Shown piece by piece: positions 46,665 to 57,048 of a stretch of DNA of 64,000 nucleotides (position 1 is its first letter; every line of letters begins with the position of its first letter). Below the pieces are notes generated by a model that saw nothing but the letters and a program-made list of their open reading frames with translations, was not told the origin of the DNA and made no database searches. The position numbers and the translations under genes were made by a program. This DNA is from Corynebacterium auriscanis (GTDB taxonomy: Bacteria; Actinomycetota; Actinomycetes; Mycobacteriales; Mycobacteriaceae), in NCBI RefSeq assembly GCF_030408435.1, contig NZ_CP047046.1:788572-852571 (forward strand), read 5' to 3'.

Positions 46665-48602
46665 ATGGCACAAGGACGAATTCCCCAAGCGGATATCGAG
46701 GCAATTCGCGAGCGCACCCCCATCGAGGAGGTTGTGGGGGAATATGTTCAACTTAAACCGGCTGGTGTGGACTCGCTGAAAGGGCTGAGCCCCTTCAAGG
46801 ACGAGAAGACCCCTTCCTTCCACGTGCGTCCGAACAAAGGCTACTTCCACTGTTTCTCCTCCGGTGAGGGCGGTGATGTTTTCAGCTTCCTGATGAAGAT
46901 GGAGCACGTTACATTCCCCGAAGCAGTGGAACAGTGTGCAGAGCGCATTGGCTACCACATTCGCTATGAAGGTGGTGGCCCCGGCAAACGTGAGGAACCC
47001 GGCACCCGGCAGCGGTTAGTCGCCGCCAATAAGGCGGCTCACGAGTTCTATCGTGAACAGTTCCATAGCGACGTCGAGGGGGCCGATTCCGCTCGGAATT
47101 TCCTGTTGAACCGTGGCTTCCAGATGGAACATGCGGATCAGTTCGGCTGCGGTTATGCCCCTGCCGGCTGGGATACGTTGACTAGGTACCTGTTGCGTAA
47201 GGGGTTTAGCTTTAAAGAGCTGGAGGCCGCGGGATTATCCCGCATGGGCACAAAAGGTCCGATCGACCGCTTTCACCGAAGATTGCTGTGGCCCATTAAA
47301 AACGTCGCTGGAGATGTGATCGGGTTTGGTGCTCGCAAACTCTTTGACGATGACAAGCTGGGTAAATACATGAACACGCCCGAAACGATGCTCTACAAAA
47401 AGTCTAAGGTGCTGTTCGGTATCGACCATGCCAAAGGGAACATCGTTAGCTCTCACCAGGCAGTTGTGGTGGAGGGGTACACGGATGTGATGGCCATGCA
47501 CGCAGCAGGAGTCACTACTGCCGTGGCAGCGTGTGGTACCGCGTTTGGCGCGGATCACCTGCAGATGCTGCGCAGGTTCATGCTGGATGACAAGTTCTTC
47601 CGCGGCGAGATCATCTACACCTTCGATGGGGATGAAGCCGGCCAAAAGGCAGCTATGCGAGCTTTCGAAGGGGATCAGCAATTTACGGGGCGTAGTTACG
47701 TCACCATTGCCCCAGGGGGCATGGATCCGTGCGATATTCGGATGGAAAAGGGAGATACTGCGGTACGCGAGCTTGTCGCTTCCCGCATCCCCATGTTCGA
47801 ATTCGTTATTCGAGCGCTTCTTGAGGACTATGACACAGCTAGCGTTGACGGCCGTGTACACGCACTGCGCCGCATAGTGCCTGTGCTCGCGGGAATTAGG
47901 GACGATGCCATGCGCGACGAATATGCCCGTCAGGCCAGCGGATGGGTTGGTTGGGAAAACCCGGCTGAGGTCGTAAAACAGGTTCGCGAAGAGGCCCGTA
48001 AAGGCAAGGCCGAAAAACCAAAGCTGGAATTGAAACAAGGGGCGGCCCGCGAAGCCCGCACGGGCAACCGGCCTGATCTGCGTGCCGTAAATTCTATGGA
48101 ACGCCCCGACCCGAACGAGGAGTATCTCGAAGGCCCCAGGGAAGTCCTCAAGATTGCCTTGCAAGAACCAGGGCTGGCGGGCGAGATGTTCGATCTCATG
48201 CCACCGGTGAGTTTCGCGCACCCAACCTACATTGCGATTGCCCAGGCGATGGCGAAAGCTGGGGGAGCAGCTAATGCCACGGGCGGAGCTGCGTGGATCG
48301 ACAATGTGGCCGGTCTGATTGGAGATGCGATGGGAGCTGCCGTTGTTTCGGAGCTTGCCGTGGAGGATGTGCACTGCCAACCCGGCCGGTTGGAGTTCTA
48401 CGCGGACGCGATCATGGCTCACATGCAGGAACGATGGGTGGGCAATGAGATTGCGGATATGAAATCCAAGATGCAGCGGATGCGCCCAGACTTGCAACAG
48501 GAAGAGTACAAAGGGCTTTTTGCGGACCTCATGGCCCTAGAGAAGTATCGTCGCTCGCTCCAGGCCCGCGCTGCAGCCTATGGAGAGCTGGGGAGCGGGT
48601 AA
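46665..48602 (+). CDS. dnaG: DNA primase DnaG with degenerate zinc motif
   Basis: A 645-residue primase that makes RNA primers at the replication fork. The TOPRIM core is intact (VVVEGYTDVMAMHAAG, YTFDGDEAGQKAAM), and the C-terminal helicase-binding region is present. In the N-terminal CHC2 zinc domain, three of four expected ligands are missing: positions normally C, H, C, C read S42, K45, C63, S66 (GLSPFKDEK and HCFSSGEGGD). ATG 46665 was chosen for the family-like MAQGRIP start; ATG 46656 would add three residues. It is divergent from the GMC oxidoreductase. Confidence 0.95.
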   Translation: MAQGRIPQADIEAIRERTPIEEVVGEYVQLKPAGVDSLKGLSPFKDEKTPSFHVRPNKGYFHCFSSGEGGDVFSFLMKMEHVTFPEAVEQCAERIGYHIRYEGGGPGKREEPGTRQRLVAANKAAHEFYREQFHSDVEGADSARNFLLNRGFQMEHADQFGCGYAPAGWDTLTRYLLRKGFSFKELEAAGLSRMGTKGPIDRFHRRLLWPIKNVAGDVIGFGARKLFDDDKLGKYMNTPETMLYKKSKVLFGIDHAKGNIVSSHQAVVVEGYTDVMAMHAAGVTTAVAACGTAFGADHLQMLRRFMLDDKFFRGEIIYTFDGDEAGQKAAMRAFEGDQQFTGRSYVTIAPGGMDPCDIRMEKGDTAVRELVASRIPMFEFVIRALLEDYDTASVDGRVHALRRIVPVLAGIRDDAMRDEYARQASGWVGWENPAEVVKQVREEARKGKAEKPKLELKQGAAREARTGNRPDLRAVNSMERPDPNEEYLEGPREVLKIALQEPGLAGEMFDLMPPVSFAHPTYIAIAQAMAKAGGAANATGGAAWIDNVAGLIGDAMGAAVVSELAVEDVHCQPGRLEFYADAIMAHMQERWVGNEIADMKSKMQRMRPDLQQEEYKGLFADLMALEKYRRSLQARAAAYGELGSG

Positions 48603-48621
48603 AGGGATAGCTGGGGGGGGG

Positions 48622-48960
48622 CTATTTCCGCTTCTTGAAAGGGTTGGCCGGTCGGCCGGGCTTCCCGCTGGAGGTGGGCGCATCAATGCGGTCACGGGGA
48701 TGCTCTGTATCGGCTTCCACAATCGTTTGTCCGTCGTCCAAGCTGTGCCGTGCAGACCGGGAAAGGTCGCGCACCTCGTGCATACGCGGATCCGGATCCA
48801 AGCGATTCGCCAATGCTTTCCTACCTGCCCGAAGAGCGGTCTTCGTGACCTCCGAGTTGACTGCAGTCTCGTATCCGCGCCGGATCTGCTCGTAGCGACG
48901 GCGGCCAGCTTTGGTACCCATGAGGTAGCCAGCGGCAGCTCCGACAACCAATTGAATCAT
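48622..48960 (-). CDS. YtxH-like small membrane-associated protein
   Basis: A 112-residue protein with a short N-terminal hydrophobic segment (MIQLVVGAAAGYLMG, residues 1-15) and TKAGRRRYEQIRRGYETA, the YtxH-like pattern, followed by a charged, proline-containing tail. ATG 48960 has ccaaggagagcacgcga upstream, so the longer frame is rejected. The function is unknown; YtxH is a general-stress protein in Bacillus. Confidence 0.75.
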   Translation of the reverse strand: MIQLVVGAAAGYLMGTKAGRRRYEQIRRGYETAVNSEVTKTALRAGRKALANRLDPDPRMHEVRDLSRSARHSLDDGQTIVEADTEHPRDRIDAPTSSGKPGRPANPFKKRK

Positions 48961-49178
48961 TCGCGTGCTCTCCTTGGTAGGTCTCTGGGGATGACTCTGG
49001 GGCGAGTTAGGTCTCTGGGGTCGGTCTTCGACTGACGGTAAGTAACTACTTTTCTCAACTATACGGTACGGATTCTCCCGCCTCGCCATCGTGCCTAATG
49101 GGAACCGTTTTCCGTATTCATTTTTATGCCACCATGGGAACGTTGAACAACCCCTACCACCCCAGGAGGAATCAGTCC

Positions 49179-50294
49179 ATGGCTGAACAGAATCACACTA
49201 CGACCGTCAAGGGCATTATTGCCCGTACAAAGGGCGAACCGGTTGAACTGGTGGACGTTGTCATCCCCGCGCCGGGGCCAAACGACGTTATCGTGAAAAT
49301 CCAGGCCTGCGGTGTGTGCCACACCGACCTAGCTTACCGCGACGGTGGCATTTCCAATGACTATCCATTCTTGCTGGGCCATGAGGCCGCCGGCGTTGTG
49401 GAAACGGTCGGCGATCGCGTGACCCACGTGGCGCCCGGTGATTATGTAGTCCTGAACTGGCGCGCCGTGTGTGGTGAGTGTCGCGCTTGCAAGAAGGGCG
49501 AACCCAAGTACTGCTTCAATACTCACAACGCCAGCCAGAAAATGACTCTCACCGATGGCACTGAGCTAGAGGCAGCCCTCGGCATCGGAGCCTTTATCGA
49601 GAAGACCCTTGTTCACGAAGGCCAGTGCACCAAAGTGAACGACTCTGAAGATCCCGCTGTCGCTGGTTTGCTGGGCTGCGGCATCATGGCTGGCCTGGGC
49701 GCCGCTGTGAACACCGGCGACATCAAGCGTGGCGAGTCGGCGGCCGTCATCGGCGTCGGTGGCGTTGGCATGGCCGCGGTCGCTGGCGCTGCCCTAGCTG
49801 GGGCCACACCAATCATTGCTATTGATGTTTCCGACGCCAAGCTGGCCCGCGCCAAGGAGGAATTCGGGGCAACTCATACCATTAACTCCAAGGACCTCAC
49901 AGATGATCAGCTCATCGAGAAGGTCCAGGAACTCACGGGTGGCTTTGGCGTGGATGTGGTAGTCGATGCCGTGGGCATTCCACAGACCTATAAGCAAGCG
50001 TTCTACATCCGCGATCTGGCTGGCCGCGTGGTGCTCGTTGGCGTACCGACCCCCGACATGAAGCTGGAACTGCCGTTGCTGGACGTCTTTGGTCGAGGTG
50101 GCTCCCTGAAGTCTTCTTGGTACGGTGATTGCCTGCCGGAGCGTGACTTCCCCATGTACGTTGACCTTCACCTCGAGGGGCGCTTCCCACTAGACCGGTT
50201 CGTGGACGAGCGCATCGGGCTTGGCGATGTTGAACAAGCCTTCGAAACGATGAAGGCCGGAAAAGTGCTGCGTTCTGTGGTGGAGTTCAAGTAA
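49179..50294 (+). CDS. mscR: S-(hydroxymethyl)mycothiol dehydrogenase / S-nitrosomycothiol reductase
   Basis: A 371-residue zinc-dependent class III alcohol dehydrogenase. It oxidises the formaldehyde-mycothiol adduct, and can reduce S-nitrosomycothiol. Motifs: catalytic zinc [10 protein letters not shown] and GHEAAGVV; structural zinc cluster [18 protein letters not shown] fold [18 protein letters not shown] 49179 follows ccaggaggaatcagtcc. The metallo-hydrolase gene lies 64 bp downstream, a frequent actinobacterial neighbourhood. Confidence 0.94.
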   Translation: MAEQNHTTTVKGIIARTKGEPVELVDVVIPAPGPNDVIVKIQACGVCHTDLAYRDGGISNDYPFLLGHEAAGVVETVGDRVTHVAPGDYVVLNWRAVCGECRACKKGEPKYCFNTHNASQKMTLTDGTELEAALGIGAFIEKTLVHEGQCTKVNDSEDPAVAGLLGCGIMAGLGAAVNTGDIKRGESAAVIGVGGVGMAAVAGAALAGATPIIAIDVSDAKLARAKEEFGATHTINSKDLTDDQLIEKVQELTGGFGVDVVVDAVGIPQTYKQAFYIRDLAGRVVLVGVPTPDMKLELPLLDVFGRGGSLKSSWYGDCLPERDFPMYVDLHLEGRFPLDRFVDERIGLGDVEQAFETMKAGKVLRSVVEFK

Positions 50295-50358
50295 TCAACC
50301 CCGGAATAAATCCGCCCTCGAACGACGTTGAGATAACTGGAAGAAAGGCATTCCCGCG

Positions 50359-51018
50359 ATGACTGACAACACTACCTCTGGGCACAGCTCCACGGGCCTG
50401 CGCATCGAACGCGTGGTCACTAGTGGCGTGTTCGCCCTCGACGGCGGTGAATGGGACGTAAACAACAACATTTGGATCGTCGGCGACGATTCCGAGTGCT
50501 ACATCATCGACGCCGCCCATGCAGCAGACCCCATTATCGACGCCGTGGGGGACCGCAAGGTTAAGGGCATCGTCTGCTCGCATGCGCACAATGACCACAT
50601 CACAGTGGCACCCGAATTGTCCGAGAAGCTCAATGCCCCCATTTTCTGCCACCCCGGTGACAAGATGCTGTGGGATGAGACGCACCCAGATGTCACCCCG
50701 CACGACCTCGCCGATGGTCAGAAGTTCGATATCGCGGGTACTGACCTGAACGTTATTAACACTCCCGGGCACTCCCCGGGGTCGTGCTCGTTTTACCTAC
50801 CTGAGGCCAAGGTGCTGTTCAGCGGTGACACCCTCTTCGCCGGCGGGCCTGGCGCCACGGGTCGCTCCTTCAGCGACTTCGACACGATCATTGACTCTAT
50901 CCGTACGAGCTTGCTCACCCTTCCGGGCGAAACCGAGGTCTACACCGGCCACGGCGATGCCACCAGCATCGGTGAGGAGGCTCCCCACCTAGAAGAATGG
51001 ATCAAGCGCGGTTACTAG
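50359..51018 (+). CDS. MBL-fold metallo-hydrolase of the mycothiol/formaldehyde unit
   Basis: A 219-residue metallo-beta-lactamase-fold protein with the metal motif CSHAHNDHI (HxHxDH), HPGDK, GHSPGSCSFY, LFSGDTLFAGG and a late GHGDAT. Next to mscR, such proteins are proposed to hydrolyse S-formylmycothiol or a related thioester; that role is inferred from position. ATG 50359 has ggaagaaaggcattcccgcg upstream. It ends 12 bp before the copper ATPase gene. Confidence 0.88.
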   Translation: MTDNTTSGHSSTGLRIERVVTSGVFALDGGEWDVNNNIWIVGDDSECYIIDAAHAADPIIDAVGDRKVKGIVCSHAHNDHITVAPELSEKLNAPIFCHPGDKMLWDETHPDVTPHDLADGQKFDIAGTDLNVINTPGHSPGSCSFYLPEAKVLFSGDTLFAGGPGATGRSFSDFDTIIDSIRTSLLTLPGETEVYTGHGDATSIGEEAPHLEEWIKRGY

Positions 51019-51030
51019 CGCACATTATCT

Positions 51031-53253
51031 ATGACTCACACAGCTACCCCTTCCGACACTCTCGATCTCGCCATTACAGGCATGACGTGCGCGTCCTGCG
51101 CCAACCGAATCGAGCGAAAGCTCAACAAGATGGAGGGCGTATCCGCCACCGTCAACTACGCCACGGAGAAGGCACACATCCAGTCAATTGCGGGTAGCAC
51201 CATTTCTTTTCCCGACGCCCAAGAGTTCATCGACCTCGTCGATTCCATGGGTTATGGCGCTGAGGTCGAACGGCCTTTGCGCCCTGCGGAAGACGAGTCT
51301 GAACATGGCGAGGGGGCGTCGGACCAAGAACTGGACGCACTGCGGCAAAGACTGGTGATTGGTGCATGGCTCACAGTGCCGGTAATTCTGCTGGCCATGG
51401 TGCCACCGTTGCAGTTTTTGCACTGGCAGTGGCTGTCGCTGACGTTGGCCGCGCCCATGATCGTGTGGGGTGGGTGGCCGTTCCACCGTGCGACGTGGAA
51501 GAACCTGAAGCATGGCGCGTTCACGATGGATTCGCTCATCACGATCGGCACGCTGGCGGCATTTGGGTGGTCCTTGTACGCGCTGTTTTTCGGTACCGCA
51601 GGGATGGACGCTAACAGTCATGGTGGGCCCGCCGGGGATATTTACCTGGAAGTCGGCGCCGGCGTGATCCTGTTTGTACTGGCAGGGCGCTACTTCGAGA
51701 AGCGTGCCAAGCACCGGGCGGGTAGTGCGCTGCGGGCATTGACGGAACTGGGCGCGCAGGAGGTCACGGTCTGCGAGTGGGACGAGGGTTCTACGAGCAG
51801 CGCGGGCAGCCAGCGCACCGTGCCCATCGACCAGTTGCAGGTAGGGCAATACTTTATTGTGCGCCCAGGTGAGAAGATCGCTACCGACGGAGTGGTCGTA
51901 GACGGTCATTCTGCCGTGGATGCCTCCTTGCTGACGGGAGAATCCGTGCCGGTGGATGTGGCAGTCGGGGATCATGTTACGGGTGCCACGATCAACACCT
52001 CGGGACGATTGGTGGTGCGTGCTCAGAAGGTGGGCGCGGATACACAGCTGGCGCATATGGCGAAGCTGGTTGAGGATGCCCAGTCCGGTAAGGCTCCCGT
52101 TCAGCGACTTGCGGACAAAATTTCGGGTGTGTTCGTGCCCATCGTCATCGCTGTGGCGGTGTTGGTTTTCCTCGGTTGGTGGATTGCTACGGGTGAGGTG
52201 GCGCGCGCTTTTTCCACGGCAGTTGCCGTGCTCATTGTCGCGTGCCCTTGTGCCTTGGGCCTCGCGACTCCCACCGCGCTGTTGGTCGGCACCGGCCGCG
52301 GAGCCCGCGACGGCATCCTCATCAAGGGGCCCGAGATTCTGGAATCCGCGCGCGGTGTGGACACGATCGTGCTGGACAAGACCGGTACCGTCACCACCGG
52401 TGAGATGACCGTTACCGCCGTCGTGACCGGAGACGGTTGGGCGCCTGCGGAGGTCTTGGGTCTTGCTGGGGCGGTGGAGGCCAGCTCCGAACACCCCATC
52501 GGCCGTTCTATTACCGACGCCGCCCGGGCAGAACGTGGCGTCGATCTAGAAAAGGCGCGAGTCGATGCCTTTAGGAGTATCGCCGGGCGAGGAGTGGAAG
52601 CGACGGTCGATGGGCGACTCGTGCAGGTGGGGCGCGGGTTTGTGGATGTGAGTGCTGGTGCGTTCATTCCGGTGGTCGTCGATGGGGCGTTGGCTGGGCA
52701 GATCGAGGTGCGCGACGGGGTGAAGCCTACGAGCGCGGCGGCGGTGGCTGAATTGAAGCAGATGGGTCTGCGACCGATCCTGTTGACGGGTGATGCGGAC
52801 GCGGTAGCGCGCCGGGTGGCCGGGGAAACCGGAATTGCGCCGACCGATGTGCTTGCGGAAGTCATGCCTGAGGACAAGGTGGCGGAGGTGCGCCGGTTGC
52901 AGGAGAAGGGCGCTGTGGTGGCCATGGTTGGAGATGGTGTGAATGATGCGGCGGCCCTGGCGCAGGCAGACTTGGGCATCGCGATGGGGTCGGGTACGGA
53001 TGCCGCGATCGAGGCAGCGGATATCACCCTCGTGCGAGCGGAGTTGCCTGCAGCGGTTGATGCGGTCAAGCTTTCTCGGCGGACGTTGCGAACCATCAAG
53101 GGCAACCTGTTTTGGGCGTTCGCGTACAACGTCGCGGCGATTCCGCTCGCGGCAGCGGGGTTACTGAACCCGATGTTGGCGGGAGCGGCGATGGCGCTGT
53201 CCAGTGTGTTTGTGGTCAGCAACAGTCTGCGTTTGCAGGCGCAGCGGCTTTAG
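51031..53253 (+). CDS. Copper-translocating P1B-type ATPase
   Basis: A 740-residue heavy-metal pump. It has an N-terminal metal-binding domain with GMTC20-ASC23, eight membrane helices, the ion-channel motif CPC ([12 protein letters not shown], ~405), phosphorylation site DKTGT (~449), SSEHPIGR, and hinge [20 protein letters not shown]. The CPC motif and GMTCASC favour Cu(I) export; Ag(I) is also possible. It starts only 12 bp after the MBL gene, so it may be transcribed with mscR. No copper-sensor gene is adjacent. Confidence 0.93.
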   Translation: MTHTATPSDTLDLAITGMTCASCANRIERKLNKMEGVSATVNYATEKAHIQSIAGSTISFPDAQEFIDLVDSMGYGAEVERPLRPAEDESEHGEGASDQELDALRQRLVIGAWLTVPVILLAMVPPLQFLHWQWLSLTLAAPMIVWGGWPFHRATWKNLKHGAFTMDSLITIGTLAAFGWSLYALFFGTAGMDANSHGGPAGDIYLEVGAGVILFVLAGRYFEKRAKHRAGSALRALTELGAQEVTVCEWDEGSTSSAGSQRTVPIDQLQVGQYFIVRPGEKIATDGVVVDGHSAVDASLLTGESVPVDVAVGDHVTGATINTSGRLVVRAQKVGADTQLAHMAKLVEDAQSGKAPVQRLADKISGVFVPIVIAVAVLVFLGWWIATGEVARAFSTAVAVLIVACPCALGLATPTALLVGTGRGARDGILIKGPEILESARGVDTIVLDKTGTVTTGEMTVTAVVTGDGWAPAEVLGLAGAVEASSEHPIGRSITDAARAERGVDLEKARVDAFRSIAGRGVEATVDGRLVQVGRGFVDVSAGAFIPVVVDGALAGQIEVRDGVKPTSAAAVAELKQMGLRPILLTGDADAVARRVAGETGIAPTDVLAEVMPEDKVAEVRRLQEKGAVVAMVGDGVNDAAALAQADLGIAMGSGTDAAIEAADITLVRAELPAAVDAVKLSRRTLRTIKGNLFWAFAYNVAAIPLAAAGLLNPMLAGAAMALSSVFVVSNSLRLQAQRL

Positions 53254-54515
53254 TACGGTGGGTCTTCCGGCAGCGGTCCCCATATCCGCTGTGATTTCCT
53301 CCTGTTGAATTCGGCGAGGGTGAGCGTGCGACGGACGGCGCGTTGACGGAAGGTTTCCCTACCGAGTGGTCCGTTGGGTGCGGTGATGACCTGATGGCCG
53401 TCGCCGTGGCTGGTCCATACCTCTACGCCGTCTTGGTTGATGGTTACATCCCATGATCCGGCGGTTTTCGCGTTGTGGTGTTTTGCACAAAGGCAATGAA
53501 GGTTTGACGTGCTGGTCGGTCCTCCATCAGCGGGGTTGTCATGGTTGTACCTCTGGACGTGATCGAGTTGGCATTTGTGGGCGGGCACGTCGCATCCGGG
53601 AAAGCGACAGGTGCCGTCTCTGCCTTCGACGCTGGCCCGGACGATGGGGGATGGTGCGTAGCCATTGTTGGCAGTAAAGCCCGGTGCTTGTAGGTGGGTG
53701 ATTCGTTTCATCCATTTCTTTGTTGCAAGGGGATTTAGCCAGGTGCCTGCGGCCCAGATTTGGGAATCGGGCAGGTCCACGCGACGGTATAGGTTTAGGT
53801 GGATTTCGGCCGTGGTTTGACCGCGGACGATTTTGAGCAGGGCTTCTGCGCGCGAGCAGTTCTCCTTTTTCCTTACGTTGTCGAGGGCTGCGGTGAGTTC
53901 CTGGGCCTCCAGTTTTGGCAACGTGAGGAAGAAGTCGGTCGTCTGGTCATCGCGATCATCGATGTTGAGGCGGGTTGACGAGAGGAGACTGTCATCGTCC
54001 TCGGGAGGCTGGGGATCTTCGTCGAGATCTTTGGGGCAGGCTAGGTGATCGTGTTTGTTGACGATATGCTTCATGCGGCGCCGAAGAGTGGTGGGGCTCC
54101 ACATCGCCTGGTTCGGCTGGGTGGGGAGGAGGGCTTGGTAGACTTCGGGTTCCATGGCTGCGACGACATCGTCGTCGACGCATTCCAGACTGTCGGCGAT
54201 GTTGCGCCAAATCTCCAGTGAATAGGCGCCCGTGTTGCCTAGCTCGACCAGTGACGGAAAGCGGTCGAAGAGGCGGCCGATCTCTACCAGAGTCAGTGCG
54301 CGGTATTCGGGCATGCCGAGCCGGGCCCCTAACCTGGTTGAAACGTCGCTGATGCAATCGTCCATATCGGGCGCGAAGGCTAAAGCCAGCCGGACGTGTG
54401 CTTTATTGATTTCGCGAATTTCGCAGCTGTAGATATCGCTGGGGTCGCATACGCGCCAGCTGGGTTGTGGGTTGTTGTGGTTCGGTTCTCGCGGTGGTCT
54501 GGACTGGGCGAACAT
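53250..54515 (-). CDS. DUF222/HNH endonuclease-type protein (13E12-like)
   Basis: A 421-residue protein with an N-terminal DUF222 region (residues ~30-290) and a C-terminal HNH domain ([20 protein letters not shown], then [13 protein letters not shown]). These proteins are abundant in actinobacteria, often repeated and near mobile DNA; their function is unsettled. It overlaps the convergent copper ATPase stop by 4 bp. It marks the left edge of an accessory region with two insertion sequences. Confidence 0.9.
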   Translation of the reverse strand: MFAQSRPPREPNHNNPQPSWRVCDPSDIYSCEIREINKAHVRLALAFAPDMDDCISDVSTRLGARLGMPEYRALTLVEIGRLFDRFPSLVELGNTGAYSLEIWRNIADSLECVDDDVVAAMEPEVYQALLPTQPNQAMWSPTTLRRRMKHIVNKHDHLACPKDLDEDPQPPEDDDSLLSSTRLNIDDRDDQTTDFFLTLPKLEAQELTAALDNVRKKENCSRAEALLKIVRGQTTAEIHLNLYRRVDLPDSQIWAAGTWLNPLATKKWMKRITHLQAPGFTANNGYAPSPIVRASVEGRDGTCRFPGCDVPAHKCQLDHVQRYNHDNPADGGPTSTSNLHCLCAKHHNAKTAGSWDVTINQDGVEVWTSHGDGHQVITAPNGPLGRETFRQRAVRRTLTLAEFNRRKSQRIWGPLPEDPPY

Positions 54516-54857
54516 GGTCCCCCTCGGACGGTTCTTGGACGATTCTTGCTAGTTCAAGTCGCGGATATGTTCGGTGTTTAGAAGGTGTAGACGATTCCTG
54601 TTTGTCAGGCTCGCTCTCATCATATAGACCGCCTCAGACATCGCTGCCGACATCTTTCAGAAAATCGAACACGCGATCTAATTCATGTGGAAAATGCTGG
54701 TGCAGTGTTGGGGTGCTTAGCCGAACTGACCTCGCGCGATGTGGTGGTGTGACGAGGGGAATTCCGGGTTGCCATTCGCTAAGTGCGCCCGCTAGGTGAG
54801 CCCGCTAAGTGGGGGGTCGTTGAAGTTGGCAGTGATCTATTGGGGGAGGGGGGCGGG
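54516..54857. other. 342-bp gap with a 13-bp triplicate
   Basis: No gene is seen here. Three copies of cgctaRgtg are spaced exactly 13 bp apart at 54777, 54790 and 54803, followed by a G-rich run (gggggaggggggcggg, 54842-54857) next to the IS256-type element. Confidence 0.6.
54777..54811. repeat. 13-bp tandem repeat, three copies
   Basis: cgctaagtgcgcc, cgctaggtgagcc and cgctaagtg follow each other directly. The middle copy differs at two bases. It could be a small operator array or neutral slippage. Confidence 0.75.
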
Positions 54858-56330
54858 TTAAGGGACAGAAAGTGTGTCTGAATTCCGCGGGAAATCTAGG
54901 TCAGGGTATGTAAACAGGTGCTTTATATTACTGGTTGTGGACGTGTCAAGTTTTTTTGTGTGTGGTGTTTTGTTTTCTAGATGTATGGGGGCGAATCGGT
55001 CGGGGTAGGCGACGATCATTTGGTTGAGTGCATCCAACCAGCCGACGGTTGTTCTCCCTTCGATTATGCGTCCCGATTTATCTGGTTTCGGTGCCCCTTT
55101 TGCTTTCTTTGCACGCTTGAGTGCTCGTTTGTCTTCGATTGTGCAGATCGTCAACCACAACGCTTTTACTGCAGCGATATCGTTGGGGAACTGGATGCGA
55201 TTGCGGGTGGCTTTACGCAGTTCACTATTGAGTGATTCGATCGCGTTGGTCGTGTAGATCATTTTCCGCACCTGCGGGGTGAACTGCAGAAATGGTACGA
55301 ATCTGTCCCAGGCGCGTTCCCATACCAAGACAGATTGTGGGTATTTCTTACCGAGGTCACTGACGGCAAACCGATCCAAGGCCTGCCGGGCTTGGGTCTC
55401 ATTGACTGCCGTGTAGACCTCTTTTAGTGCAGCGGAGACGGCCTTGCGGTCACCGTAGGCGACGTATTTTTTGGCGTTGCGGATTAGATGCACCACGCAG
55501 GTTTGCACGAGTGAATGCGGCCGGGTTGCTTCAATGGCTTCCGGCAGACCTTTAAGTCCGTCGCAAGCCACGATGAAGACATCCTCAATTCCACGATTAG
55601 CCAGTTCAGCGCATACCCCTGACCAAAACGACGCCCCCTCGTTCGCTGACGCCCAGATACCTAAGATGTGTTTGATCCCGTCAAGGTCAATACCTACAGC
55701 AATGTGGGCAGCTTTGTTGACGACTCTGCCACCATCGCGGATGTTGATACGGATGGCATCCAAGAACATGATGGGATAAAACGCATCCAGCTTGCGGTGT
55801 TGCCACTGCATGACGGCATCGAGCACGGAATCGGTGACGTTGCTGATCGTCTCATGGGACATATCCACCCCATAGGAGGTGTGGATATGGTGCTGGATAT
55901 CCCTGATCGTCATGCCGCCGGAATACAACGACACGATCATGTCATCGAGTTCAGTAATCCGGCGGGCACCTTTGGGCACCATCCGAGGGATAAACGAACA
56001 ATCACGATCACGGGGAATGTCAATCTCGATCGGTCCGTAGTTCGTATCGACTGTTTTTGAATAACTACCATTGCGATGGTTTGTCTGCCCGGCAGCGGCC
56101 TTTGCCGTACGGTCACCGGATTCATAACCCAGGTGCGCCTCCATTTCAGCGGCCAGCCCGTTGTTCATCGCCGATTGCAGCACACCACGAACAAGCGCGT
56201 TGATGTCACCATCGGCAGCTTGAGCGAGCTTACCGATCAGTTTCGATAATTCCGGGCTCGCCATGATCCTGTTGGAAACAGCCTTAACCTGATCAGCATC
56301 CTGATGTTTCTTCGGAGACATACTTGTCAT
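54858..56330 (-). CDS. IS256-family transposase
   Basis: A 490-residue mutator-type DDE transposase. Family features are RRITELDDMIVSLYSGGMTIRDIQ, the first catalytic region FLDAIRINIRDGG, the second ACDGLKGLPEAI with the conserved CDGLKG, CVVHLIRN, and the glutamate region NAIESLNSELRKATRNR. The frame is uninterrupted, so the element may still be active. ATG 56330 or 56321 can start it. The C-terminal codons reach into the presumed left terminal repeat. Confidence 0.95.
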   Translation of the reverse strand: MTSMSPKKHQDADQVKAVSNRIMASPELSKLIGKLAQAADGDINALVRGVLQSAMNNGLAAEMEAHLGYESGDRTAKAAAGQTNHRNGSYSKTVDTNYGPIEIDIPRDRDCSFIPRMVPKGARRITELDDMIVSLYSGGMTIRDIQHHIHTSYGVDMSHETISNVTDSVLDAVMQWQHRKLDAFYPIMFLDAIRINIRDGGRVVNKAAHIAVGIDLDGIKHILGIWASANEGASFWSGVCAELANRGIEDVFIVACDGLKGLPEAIEATRPHSLVQTCVVHLIRNAKKYVAYGDRKAVSAALKEVYTAVNETQARQALDRFAVSDLGKKYPQSVLVWERAWDRFVPFLQFTPQVRKMIYTTNAIESLNSELRKATRNRIQFPNDIAAVKALWLTICTIEDKRALKRAKKAKGAPKPDKSGRIIEGRTTVGWLDALNQMIVAYPDRFAPIHLENKTPHTKKLDTSTTSNIKHLFTYPDLDFPRNSDTLSVP

Positions 56331-56393
56331 AATGTTTCATCCTCCGGACTATGTGGTGGAACCCCACACTCAAACCATCTGACACTCTCACGT
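54862..56393 (-). mobile_element. IS256-family insertion sequence (boundaries approximate)
   Basis: One intact transposase gene fills the element. Imperfect inverted ends are suggested by agaaagtgtgtctgaa near 54867 and the complement of the stretch near 56378-56393 (right end read inward: gtgagagtgtcagatg), with a 2-base gap in the alignment. I could not find a convincing target duplication, so both ends are approximate. Confidence 0.6.
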
Positions 56394-56508
56394 AAACACG
56401 TAGACGTAAGAAAACTGAACTGATAGCCTCCCAAATGGGTACGGTCCACGACCGGACAAAACCAAGCCACCGAGGTTTCAGACCTTCAGGCAGGAGACAA
56501 CACAACCC

Positions 56509-57024
56509 ATGTTAAGAGCACGCCAAATCGCAGCAGTAGGACTCGCTCTAGCCCTACCATTCACCAGCACCCACACTGCAAATGCAGCAGAAGCCCCAGT
56601 ACACGCCACCGCCAAAGAGCGTCAGCTTCTCGAAGCACCAAAAGACCAACGCCTAGCCCCACAAGCAGAAGACGTTGAGCAAGCACTAAAGCTCATCGAC
56701 TCCATCCCAGATGAAGTCCTGCAAAAAGGCGACAAAGCAACACAACAATGGATCGCCGAGCATCAAGCAACAGCCACACGAGCAAGCGTCGCTGGATGCA
56801 CGACAGCCATCGCTTTCTTCATAGGCACTAACGCCGTAAGTCTCGGAAAAATCGTTAAAATCAAGCGCCTAATTAAGGATCTAGGCGGCCTCAAGGAAGC
56901 AGTACAAATCATGTGGGGAGCCAGCTTCTCCTACGAAAAAATGCAAGCCGCTGGTGGTACCCTCGCAGCCCTCGCTGGAGAGTTCTTCGGGGTCACAAGC
57001 ATCCGTAACGAATGCTTCCAATAA
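56509..57024 (+). CDS. Small secreted cationic two-cysteine protein (bacteriocin candidate)
   Basis: A 171-residue protein with a signal peptide (MLRARQIAAVGLALALPFTS, cleavage after TANA, residue 26). A charged pro-like segment (27-90) is followed by a hydrophobic/amphipathic C-terminal part (91-171) with a basic patch GKIVKIKRLIKDLGG and glycine-rich helices. Only two cysteines exist, C97 and C169, bracketing that part and able to close it by a disulfide. This layout resembles large secreted bacteriocins (streptococcin A-M57 is one to compare), but no homology was tested. Codons are visibly richer in A-ending triplets than those of neighbours. The ribosome site is aggaga, 12 bases before ATG 56509. 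The next gene may be its immunity partner. Confidence 0.75.
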   Translation: MLRARQIAAVGLALALPFTSTHTANAAEAPVHATAKERQLLEAPKDQRLAPQAEDVEQALKLIDSIPDEVLQKGDKATQQWIAEHQATATRASVAGCTTAIAFFIGTNAVSLGKIVKIKRLIKDLGGLKEAVQIMWGASFSYEKMQAAGGTLAALAGEFFGVTSIRNECFQ

Positions 57025-57048
57025 AACAAGTCATCGAAGGTTAAGGAA

